DNA from: Streptomyces ferrugineus
GTDB lineage: Bacteria; Actinomycetota; Actinomycetes; Streptomycetales; Streptomycetaceae
Assembly (NCBI RefSeq): GCF_015160855.1
Contig: NZ_CP063373.1
Span: 1,736,001 to 1,800,000 of the forward strand
Direction: 5' to 3'
DNA: 64,000 bases
A program made the translations under genes and the position numbers. This document shows, one piece after another, positions 55,581-62,806 of the stretch; positions within the stretch are counted from its first letter, which is position 1; each line of letters starts with the position of its first letter. The notes beneath the pieces are model-generated. The model saw only the letters and a program-made list of their open reading frames with translations. It made no database searches and was not told the origin of the DNA.

Positions 55581-56693
55581 ATGGATCTCGAAAAGCCGCC
55601 ACCGCGCCGCCAGGAGCCCGAGGGGTGCCTGGTGGTCGCGATCCGCATCCCGGTGCGGATCGTCGTGCTCGTCCTGGTCGTGCCGGTGCGGATGGTGTGG
55701 GACGCGCTCGTCGTCGCCGGGCGCTTCCTGAACGACACGGTGCTCCGGCCGCTCGGCCGGGCGCTGCTGTGGTTCGGCCGGGCCCTGTTCGTGTGGCCGT
55801 TCGTGGCGCTGTGGCGGTATGTCGTCGTGCCCGTGGCCAAGGGGCTCGCCCGGCTGGGGAACGTGCTCTTCGTCGTACCGGCGGTGTGGCTGTACCGGTA
55901 TGCACTGACTCCCGTGGGGCACGCGTGCGCGTGGGTCGCGCGGGGGATCGGGGCCGGGCTGGCGTGGCTGTACGCGCGCGTGCTCACGCCGATCGGGCAC
56001 GCGGTGACGTGGGTCCTCAAGGGGCTCGGCACGGTGCTCGCCGTGATCGGGCTCGGCGTCTTCGGCGTCGTGGCGTGGCTCGTGCGGTATCTCCTCGTCG
56101 TCCCCGCCCGCTGGGCGTACGAGTGGATCCTTACGCCGGTCGGGCGGGCGATCGCCTGGTGCGCGAAGGGGCTCGTGCGGCTCGTGAGCACCGTCGTCAC
56201 CGGCATCGGGATCGCCCTGTACTGGACCGCGCGCGTGCTGTTCGTCCTGCCCGCGCAGGCCCTGTACCGCTGGGTGCTCGCCCCCGTCGGACGCGCGCTC
56301 GCCGTCGTCGGCCGGGAGATCCGGGACGCCCTCGCACACGCCTGGCGGGTCGCCGGGCGGATCTCGCTCGCCGTCGGACGGTTCCTCGCGAACCTCTTCC
56401 GGTGGATCTTCGTCGAGCCGGTGCGCTGGGTGTACCGCACGGTGCTCACACCGATCGGCCACGTCGTCCGGGACACGGTCCTGCGCCCCGTCGCCGAGGC
56501 CGCCCGCACCGTGGGCCGGGCCACCCGGCAGGCCCTCGCCGCCGCCCGCGAGTCCGTACGGCAGGCCCGCGCCGACGTCCGGCGGATGCTGTTCGGGGAG
56601 CCGAAGCAGCGAGAGGCGGTCGCCCGGCGGGAACCTCCGGGCCGCGGGACACGTACTCTTGGTAGCAGTACGACCGCTCTCACGAAGGACTGA
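55581..56693 (+). CDS. Membrane-associated protein built from repeated aromatic/TPxG units
   Basis: A 370-residue hydrophobic protein I do not recognise. After an acidic/basic N-terminus (MDLEKPPPRRQEPEG) it has many short hydrophobic stretches. A repeated 18-residue unit has the pattern P-x5-[YW]-R/E-[YWT]-x-hh-x-P-hG. Its two prolines are always 11 apart: 73/84, 100/111, 175/186, 224/235 and 280/291. LTPhG[HR]A is the best conserved core. The C-terminal 70 residues are basic and polar. Each unit could form a re-entrant or amphipathic helix hairpin. The gene ends 6 bp before the TIGR03936 gene. Start 55581 is chosen because it excludes a non-protein-like leader. Confidence 0.7.
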   Translation: MDLEKPPPRRQEPEGCLVVAIRIPVRIVVLVLVVPVRMVWDALVVAGRFLNDTVLRPLGRALLWFGRALFVWPFVALWRYVVVPVAKGLARLGNVLFVVPAVWLYRYALTPVGHACAWVARGIGAGLAWLYARVLTPIGHAVTWVLKGLGTVLAVIGLGVFGVVAWLVRYLLVVPARWAYEWILTPVGRAIAWCAKGLVRLVSTVVTGIGIALYWTARVLFVLPAQALYRWVLAPVGRALAVVGREIRDALAHAWRVAGRISLAVGRFLANLFRWIFVEPVRWVYRTVLTPIGHVVRDTVLRPVAEAARTVGRATRQALAAARESVRQARADVRRMLFGEPKQREAVARREPPGRGTRTLGSSTTALTKD

Positions 56694-56699
56694 ACGACA

Positions 56700-57524
56700 C
56701 TGGGCAAGCGACAGCCCGAAGGCCCGCCGCCCGCACCCGCGGTGCAGCGCATCCGACTGCGCTACACCAAGCGCGGCCGCCTCCGGTTCACCAGCCACCG
56801 TGACTTCCAGCGCGCCTTCGAGCGTGCGCTGCGCCGTGCCGAGGTGCCGATGGCGTACTCGGCGGGGTTCACGCCGCATCCGAAGGTGTCGTACGCCAAT
56901 GCCGCACCCACCGGCACGGGCAGTGAGGCGGAGTACCTGGAGATCGCGCTCACCGAAGCGCGCGATCCGGAGAAGCTGAGAGTGCTCCTCGACGAATCGC
57001 TGCCCCCCGGGCTCGACGTCGTCGACGCCGTCGAGGCCCGGACCTCCGGGCTCGCCGACCGTCTCACGGCGTCCGTCTGGGAGCTGCGGCTCGACGGTGT
57101 GGACCCGGCCGACGCCGAGCGCGCGGTCGCCGCGTTCAACGCCGCCGGGACCGTCGAGGTCCAGCGCATGACCAAGAACGGCGTGCGCACCTTCGACGCC
57201 CGCTCCGCGGTCGTGGACCTTGTCAGCACCGACGGAACACAAACGCACAGTACGGCGGCTGATAGGCCGACCGACCAGCCCTGTGCGATACTGCGGCTGG
57301 TTGTTCGGCACGTGACGCCTGCCGTACGACCCGACGACGTCCTGTCCGGTCTCCGCGCCGTGGCCGACCTGGCGCCGCCGGTCCCCGCAGCGGTGACCAG
57401 GCTGGCGCAGGGGCTGTTCGATGAAGAGACCGGCACGGTGACCGACCCGCTCGCGCCCGACCGCGAGGCAGCGACGGCCCCAACCGAGGCCGAGACCGCT
57501 GCCGCCGCGACGGCGCCCGCGTAG
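56700..57524 (+). CDS. TIGR03936 (DUF2344) radical-SAM-associated protein, probable CTG start
   Basis: A 274-residue protein of the family that accompanies B12-binding radical SAM proteins. The core signature is RIRLRYTKRGRLRFTSHRDFQRAFERALRRAEVPMAYSAGFTPHPKVSYANAAPTGTGSEAEYLEIAL. The conventional GTG at 56742 has no ribosome site. A CTG at 56700 lies 10 nt after GAAGGA and gives the N-terminus MGKRQPEGPPPAPAVQRI, which I recall from Streptomyces homologues. I therefore choose CTG. Function is unknown; it may act on RNA or ribosomes given its constant link with RNase E, rplU and rpmA. The C-terminal end is Ala/Glu-rich. Confidence 0.82.
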   Translation: MGKRQPEGPPPAPAVQRIRLRYTKRGRLRFTSHRDFQRAFERALRRAEVPMAYSAGFTPHPKVSYANAAPTGTGSEAEYLEIALTEARDPEKLRVLLDESLPPGLDVVDAVEARTSGLADRLTASVWELRLDGVDPADAERAVAAFNAAGTVEVQRMTKNGVRTFDARSAVVDLVSTDGTQTHSTAADRPTDQPCAILRLVVRHVTPAVRPDDVLSGLRAVADLAPPVPAAVTRLAQGLFDEETGTVTDPLAPDREAATAPTEAETAAAATAPA

Positions 57525-57620
57525 GGAAGGTTCCGCGTAGGGACGGACGTCGAAGCGCCGCCCTCGTACTCGGGAGCCACCTGGGTCGGGCAGCGCACCG
57601 ACCAGAAGACTTTCGCCAGG

Positions 57621-57641
57621 CCGTACGCATGAGGCGTACGG
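57621..57641 (+). promoter_or_regulatory. Hairpin in the RNase E leader
   Basis: Perfect 8-bp stem CCGTACGC (57621-57628) with 57634-57641 and loop ATGAG, within the 262-bp gap 57525-57786. That gap has no other gene. RNase E messages of other bacteria are autoregulated through 5' hairpins; a parallel role here is speculation. Confidence 0.4.
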
Positions 57642-57786
57642 AACCGGCGAGACAGGACACAGAGAGCTCCCGTGCGGCGCCCGCGCCCCGGACGGCGGCA
57701 GTCGCGCACCGCGCGAGCCGCGGACGTCACCGGCATGCTGCCGGACCAGGCGCGGCGCCCGGGAGCCTGACGGGAGAAACGCCCGC

Positions 57787-60700
57787 ATGCTCGAACCGAC
57801 CGAACCCAACGAGGGTTCCGAACTGAACACTCCCAGCGACACCCTGCCGCCGCGCCGTCGGCGCCGTGCCGCGTCCCGCCCGGCGGGACCGCCCACGGCA
57901 GCCGCCGAGACGCAGGCCGCGGAGGTCGTCGAGCCGGCCATACCGGTCGCGGAGGCCGCGGATGTCGCGGCGGTGACCGAGGAGGCCGAGATGCCGGAGG
58001 AGAGCGTCGAGTCCGTCGAGGCCGACGTGACTTCCGAGGCCGAGCAGGCCGAAGAAGCCGAAGCGGCCGAGGAGACGGTGGAAGCCGCCGCTGCCGGTCG
58101 CCCACGTCGGCGTGCGGTGCGCCGCGCGTCCGCCCCCGCTGGGGCGCCCGCGGCTGCCGAGGCAGCCGAGACCGTGGTGCCCTCGCCGACCGCCGCGCCG
58201 GCCGCGGAGGAGACCCCGGCCGCAGCCGCAGTGGAGAGCACCGAGGAGGCCGCACCGCCTCGTACGCGTCGCCGTGCCACGCGTCGGGTGTCGGCGCCCG
58301 TCGGTTCCCCGGAGCCGGTGGAGGCCGCGGTGACCGAGGCCACCGGCGCCACCCGTGCCGCTGATTCCGATGCGGCGGCCGAGACCCCCGCCGCCGCCGA
58401 GACCGCCGAAGCGCCTGCCGAGGCCGCTCCGCCTCGTACGCGTCGCCGTGCCACGCGTCGGGCCGCCGCGCCCACCGAGACACCGGCCGCCGTCGAGGAC
58501 GTCGCTGCCGAGGAGAGCACGGAGGCCGCCCCCGAGGCGGAGGCCGCCCCCGAGGCAGAGGCGCCCGCCGAGGCCGCGGCCCCTGCCGAGGCCGTCGAAG
58601 AGGCCGCCCCGCGTCGCACCCGTCGTCGTGCCACGCGCCGCGTGTCCGCACCGGCCGCCGGTGACGAGGCCGCCGAGGCCCCTGTCGAGACGCCGGTGAC
58701 GGCGGAGACCCCCGTGACCCCCGGTGTCGAGACCGAGGCCGCCGCGGTCGCCGGAGTCGCCGGAGTCGCTCCCGCCGCCGAGGCCGTCGAGGAGGCCGCC
58801 CCGCGCCGCCGTCGTCGGGTCGCCCGACGGGCCGCCACCGGGTTCGCCGAGCCCGCTCGGACGGCCGCCGCTCAGGAGCCCGAGGAGGCCCCGCGCCCGG
58901 CGCGGCCCGCCATGGCCGTGTTCCAGGCGCCGGTGTTCACCGAGCCGCAGTTCCAGACGCCCGAGCGCGCCGCCGCCGAGGCCGCCGCCGGGACGGAGAC
59001 CGAGGACGTCGAGGAGCTCCCGGAGGAGCCGGCCGCCGCCCCCAGGCGCCGTCGCCGGCGGCGCGGCGGTGACGGCGAGGAGGCCGAGGCCCCCCAGACC
59101 ACCGAGGCCGCCGCCGAGGACGAGACCGAGGAGGCCGAAGAGGCCGCCGAGGGCGAGGAGGCCGAGGACACCGGCTCGCGTCGCCGCCGCCGTCGTGGTG
59201 GCCGACGCCGTCGTCGCGGCGAGGCCGCCGACACGGAGTCCGAGGGCGCGGACGCCGAGACCGAGGACGCCGCAGTCGCGCAGGCGACGCAGGACGCCGA
59301 GGACACCGCCGAGCAGGAGGAAGAGGACGCCGACGACGCCCGCGCCGAGGACGGCGGCGGGTCCAGCTCCAGCAGCCGGCGCCGCCGGCGCCGTCGTCGC
59401 CGCGCCGGTGACACCTCCGTCGACACCGAGCCCGGCGAGGGCGACCCCGAGCGCACCGTCGTCAAGGTCCGCGAGCCCCGTCCCCCGCGGGAAAAGGGTG
59501 CCGAGCCGTCCGACGAGGTGCAGTCCATCAAGGGCTCGACCCGCCTGGAGGCCAAGAAGCAGCGCCGCCGGGAAGGCCGTGAGCAGGGCCGCCGACGCGT
59601 CCCGATCATCACCGAGGCCGAGTTCCTGGCCCGCCGCGAGGCCGTCGAGCGCGTGATGGTCGTCCGCCAGCACGGCGACCGCACGCAGATCGGCGTCCTC
59701 GAGGACAACGTGCTCGTCGAGCACTACGTCAACAAGGAGCAGTCGACCTCGTACGTCGGCAACGTCTACCTGGGCAAGGTCCAGAACGTGCTGCCGTCGA
59801 TGGAGGCCGCCTTCATCGACATCGGCAAGGGCCGCAACGCCGTCCTGTACGCCGGTGAGGTCAACTTCGAGGCGCTGGGCATGGCCAACGGCCCGCGGCG
59901 CATCGAGTCCGCCCTCAAGTCCGGCCAGTCCGTCCTCGTGCAGGTCACCAAGGACCCGATCGGGCACAAGGGCGCCCGTCTGACCAGCCAGGTCTCCCTG
60001 CCGGGCCGTTACCTCGTGTACGTCCCCGAGGGCTCCATGACCGGCATCAGCCGCAAGCTGCCCGACACCGAGCGGGCCCGGCTGAAGACCATCCTCAAGA
60101 AGATCGTCCCCGAGGACGCGGGCGTCATCGTGCGCACCGCCGCCGAGGGCGCGAGCGAGGACGAGCTGCGCCGGGACGTCGAGCGGCTGCAGGCGCAGTG
60201 GGAGGACATCCAGAAGAAGTCGAAGAACGGCAACGCGCCGACGCTGCTGTACGGCGAGCCGGACATGACCGTCCGGGTCGTCCGGGACATCTTCAACGAG
60301 GACTTCTCCAAGGTCGTCGTCAGCGGCGCCGACGCCTGGGAGACCGTCCACGGGTACGTGTCCCACGTGGCGCCGGACCTCGCCGAGCGGCTGCAGAAGT
60401 GGACCAGTGAGGCCGACGTCTTCGCCACGTACCGGATCGACGAGCAACTCGCCAAGGCGCTGGACCGCAAGGTCTGGCTGCCCAGCGGCGGTTCGCTGGT
60501 GATCGACCGGACCGAGGCGATGGTCGTCGTCGACGTCAACACCGGCAAGTTCACCGGCCAGGGCGGCAACCTCGAGGAGACCGTCACCAGGAACAACCTG
60601 GAGGCGGCCGAGGAGATCGTCCGCCAGCTGCGGCTGCGCGACCTCGGCGGCATCATCGTCATCGACTTCATCGACATGGTGCTGGAGTCCAACCGGGACC

Positions 60701-61836
60701 TGGTGCTGCGGCGCCTGCTGGAGTGCCTGGGCCGGGACCGTACGAAGCACCAGGTGGCGGAAGTGACCTCGCTGGGCCTGGTCCAGATGACCCGCAAGCG
60801 GGTCGGCCAGGGCCTGCTGGAGTCCTTCTCCGAGACCTGCGTCCACTGCAACGGGCGCGGCGTCATCGTGCACATGGAGCAGCCGACGGCCCCCGGTGGC
60901 GGCGGCAAGCGCAAGAAGCGCGCCCGTGCCGGTGCCGGCCCCGAGCAGGTGCACGAGGCCACGGTCGCCGCCGAGCCGGTCGAGACGGCCGAGGAGGAGG
61001 CGGAGACCGAGGCCGAGGTCGCGGCGGAGGTCGCCGAGCCGGCCGCGCTCGCCGAGCCCGCCTTCGCGCCCGACGAGGAGCTGTACAGCAGCGTCGCCGA
61101 GGCGGAGGCCGCCGCACGCGGCGGTCGTTCGCGGCGTCGTGGCGGTCGCCGGGTGTCCGCTCCGGCGGGTGCGCCGAAGAAGGCCGAGGCGGTGCCCACG
61201 GCCCAGGACGTGACCGTCGCCGAGGAGGTCGAGCGTCCGGTGCAGCCGGAGCCGGCCGCCGAGGCGAAGGCCGAGCCGGTGGCCGTGGAGGACGCGGTCG
61301 TCGAGGCACCCGCCGCCGAGGAGGCCGCTCCCAAGGGGCGTACGCGGCGTCGCGCCACCCGCAAGGTGTCCGCGCCCGCCGGGTCGCCCACGGGGGCCGA
61401 GGCCACCGTGCTGACGGCGCCCGAGCCGGTGGCGGAGGCCGAGGCTCCGGCCGAGGAGGCCGCGGCGGCTCCGGCCGAGGCGGTCGCCGAGAGCGTTGCT
61501 CCGGCCCGTCCGCGGCGCCGTGCCGTGCGCAAGGCCACCGCGCCGACCGCGTCCGAGGAGGAGGCCGTCGTGGTCCTTCCGGCCGCCGAGGCGCAGGCCA
61601 CCGCCGAGGAGGGCGTCGAGGAGGCGGCTCCGGCCAAGAAGACGGCCCGTAAGGCGGCCAAGAAGGCGACGGCGAAGAAGGCCGCCACCAAGAAGACCGC
61701 GGCCAAGAAGACGGCCGCCAAGAAGACGACGGCCAAGAAGGCGACGGCCAAGAAGGCGGCGAAGACCACCAAGACGGCCGCGGCCAAGTCGGCGGCGAAG
61801 AAGACCGCGGTCTCCGCCGCCACCGACGAAAGCTGA
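57787..61836 (+). CDS. rne: Ribonuclease E/G with long repetitive arms
   Basis: A 1,349-residue endoribonuclease for mRNA decay and rRNA maturation. The catalytic core (about 612-1040) begins EFLARREAVERVMVVRQ and has an S1-type RNA-binding segment. The metal Asp917 is in VVDVNTGKF, a second Asp (about 960) in IIVIDFIDM, and the zinc-link cysteines 1018/1021 in CVHCNGRG. Unlike E. coli RNase E, a 610-residue Ala/Glu/Arg-rich arm precedes the core and a 300-residue arm follows, as in Streptomyces RNase ES. RRRATRRVSAP-type boxes recur eight times in both arms. The last 65 residues are a Lys/Ala/Thr histone-H1-like tail. Confidence 0.95.
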   Translation: MLEPTEPNEGSELNTPSDTLPPRRRRRAASRPAGPPTAAAETQAAEVVEPAIPVAEAADVAAVTEEAEMPEESVESVEADVTSEAEQAEEAEAAEETVEAAAAGRPRRRAVRRASAPAGAPAAAEAAETVVPSPTAAPAAEETPAAAAVESTEEAAPPRTRRRATRRVSAPVGSPEPVEAAVTEATGATRAADSDAAAETPAAAETAEAPAEAAPPRTRRRATRRAAAPTETPAAVEDVAAEESTEAAPEAEAAPEAEAPAEAAAPAEAVEEAAPRRTRRRATRRVSAPAAGDEAAEAPVETPVTAETPVTPGVETEAAAVAGVAGVAPAAEAVEEAAPRRRRRVARRAATGFAEPARTAAAQEPEEAPRPARPAMAVFQAPVFTEPQFQTPERAAAEAAAGTETEDVEELPEEPAAAPRRRRRRRGGDGEEAEAPQTTEAAAEDETEEAEEAAEGEEAEDTGSRRRRRRGGRRRRRGEAADTESEGADAETEDAAVAQATQDAEDTAEQEEEDADDARAEDGGGSSSSSRRRRRRRRRAGDTSVDTEPGEGDPERTVVKVREPRPPREKGAEPSDEVQSIKGSTRLEAKKQRRREGREQGRRRVPIITEAEFLARREAVERVMVVRQHGDRTQIGVLEDNVLVEHYVNKEQSTSYVGNVYLGKVQNVLPSMEAAFIDIGKGRNAVLYAGEVNFEALGMANGPRRIESALKSGQSVLVQVTKDPIGHKGARLTSQVSLPGRYLVYVPEGSMTGISRKLPDTERARLKTILKKIVPEDAGVIVRTAAEGASEDELRRDVERLQAQWEDIQKKSKNGNAPTLLYGEPDMTVRVVRDIFNEDFSKVVVSGADAWETVHGYVSHVAPDLAERLQKWTSEADVFATYRIDEQLAKALDRKVWLPSGGSLVIDRTEAMVVVDVNTGKFTGQGGNLEETVTRNNLEAAEEIVRQLRLRDLGGIIVIDFIDMVLESNRDLVLRRLLECLGRDRTKHQVAEVTSLGLVQMTRKRVGQGLLESFSETCVHCNGRGVIVHMEQPTAPGGGGKRKKRARAGAGPEQVHEATVAAEPVETAEEEAETEAEVAAEVAEPAALAEPAFAPDEELYSSVAEAEAAARGGRSRRRGGRRVSAPAGAPKKAEAVPTAQDVTVAEEVERPVQPEPAAEAKAEPVAVEDAVVEAPAAEEAAPKGRTRRRATRKVSAPAGSPTGAEATVLTAPEPVAEAEAPAEEAAAAPAEAVAESVAPARPRRRAVRKATAPTASEEEAVVVLPAAEAQATAEEGVEEAAPAKKTARKAAKKATAKKAATKKTAAKKTAAKKTTAKKATAKKAAKTTKTAAAKSAAKKTAVSAATDES

Positions 61837-61856
61837 CCGGCGAGAGCCGACCAGCG

Positions 61857-61893
61857 GGGTGTGCGGCCGGTCCACGTGATCGGCCGCACACCC
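61857..61893 (+). terminator. Hairpin terminator of rne
   Basis: A 13-bp stem GGGTGTGCGGCCG (61857-61869) pairs with 61881-61893 around an 11-nt loop. There is no U tract. It lies just before the rplU promoter. Confidence 0.75.
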
Positions 61894-61910
61894 GCGGGGC
61901 CAGGCCCGGT

Positions 61911-61940
61911 TTGACCCCCTCGGCAGCGGCCCCGTAACCT
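61911..61940 (+). promoter_or_regulatory. Vegetative promoter of rplU-rpmA
   Basis: -35 TTGACC (61911-61916) and -10 TAACCT (61935-61940) with an 18-nt spacer, close to the HrdB consensus. It gives a leader of about 140 nt before rplU, long enough for an autoregulatory structure. Confidence 0.75.
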
Positions 61941-62086
61941 TGACCCTCGGTGTGTCCGTGGATATAGGCACGCCACATCCCCGTAAACCTCTTCCTCCGG
62001 AGCACAGGGTGTCCCGGAGAGGCTGTCCGCGTGCCGGGTGGCTGGACTGCGGGGGTGCCGTTCCCGAGCGAGAGAGTGAGATCCGC

Positions 62087-62407
62087 GTGTACGCCATCGT
62101 GCGCAGCGGTGGTCGCCAGCACAAGGTTGCTGTCGGCGACATCGTTGAGGTTGACAAGATTTCCACTGCCAAGGTTGGCGACACGGTCGAGCTCTCGACC
62201 CTGCTCGTTGTCGACGGCGACGCTGTGACCAGCGACCCGTGGGTGCTGGCCGGCATCAAGGTCCAGGCCGAGGTCGTGGACCACCACAAGGGCCAGAAGA
62301 TCGACATTCTGCGCTACAAGAACAAGACCGGCTACCGCCGTCGTCAGGGCCACCGCCAGCAGTACACGGCGATCAAGGTCACTGAGATCCCCGCGGCTGC
62401 GAAGTAA
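62087..62407 (+). CDS. rplU: 50S ribosomal protein L21
   Basis: A 106-residue ribosomal protein. The start GTG at 62087 gives [25 protein letters not shown]. The signature [28 protein letters not shown] ends the protein. The frame is open upstream, but the N-terminus is fixed by family conservation. The ribosome site GAGAGAGTGAG precedes it. The rpmA gene follows 14 bp later. Confidence 0.97.
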   Translation: MYAIVRSGGRQHKVAVGDIVEVDKISTAKVGDTVELSTLLVVDGDAVTSDPWVLAGIKVQAEVVDHHKGQKIDILRYKNKTGYRRRQGHRQQYTAIKVTEIPAAAK

Positions 62408-62421
62408 GGGACTGAGGAGAG

Positions 62422-62676
62422 ATGGCACACAAGAAGGGCGCATCGTCCACCCGTAACGGTCGTGACTCCAACGCTCAGCGCCTCGGCGTGAAGCGCTTCG
62501 GCGGTCAGGTCGTCAACGCGGGCGAGATCCTGGTCCGCCAGCGCGGCACCCACTTCCACCCCGGTGCGGGCGTCGGCCGTGGCGGCGACGACACGCTGTT
62601 CGCGCTGCAGGCCGGTGCGGTGGAGTTCGGCACCAGCCGTGGCCGCAAGGTCGTGAACGTCGTTCCGGTCGCCTGA
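62422..62676 (+). CDS. rpmA: 50S ribosomal protein L27
   Basis: An 84-residue ribosomal protein near the peptidyl-transferase centre. [29 protein letters not shown] and [24 protein letters not shown] are canonical. It starts directly at Ala-His-Lys-Lys, so it lacks the cleavable N-terminal extension of Firmicutes. The ribosome site GAGGAGAG precedes it. It is cotranscribed with rplU. Confidence 0.98.
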   Translation: MAHKKGASSTRNGRDSNAQRLGVKRFGGQVVNAGEILVRQRGTHFHPGAGVGRGGDDTLFALQAGAVEFGTSRGRKVVNVVPVA

Positions 62677-62717
62677 CACAGCCCCTTCAGGGCTCAGGCG
62701 CCGTAGAGCGTTTCGCG

Positions 62718-62757
62718 AGGCGGACCTCACTTCCCTTCCGGGAAGGCGGGTCCGCCT
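62718..62757 (+). terminator. Hairpin between rpmA and obgE
   Basis: Outer 9-bp stem AGGCGGACC (62718-62726) with GGTCCGCCT (62749-62757), inner CTTCCC/GGGAAG pairing, followed by TTCGCG. It probably reduces readthrough from rplU-rpmA into obgE. Confidence 0.75.
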
Positions 62758-62806
62758 TTCGCGTGTTAACAAGAGACATTCCTGTACGTATCTGGAGGCA
62801 CATCCC

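Noticed and set aside
45618..56693. Integrative element or genomic island with att sites
   Set aside because: No integrase, no flanking direct repeats and no tRNA junction were found, and composition is like the flanks. I describe it only as an accessory block.
57727..62307. A very long open frame on the minus strand opposite rne and rplU
   Set aside because: It is the mirror of a GC-rich gene with strong third-position bias. It has low-complexity Leu/Gly/Arg composition and no recognisable domain. Similar long antisense frames opposite valS, clpX, tig and the 55.3-58.8 kb genes were left out for the same reason.
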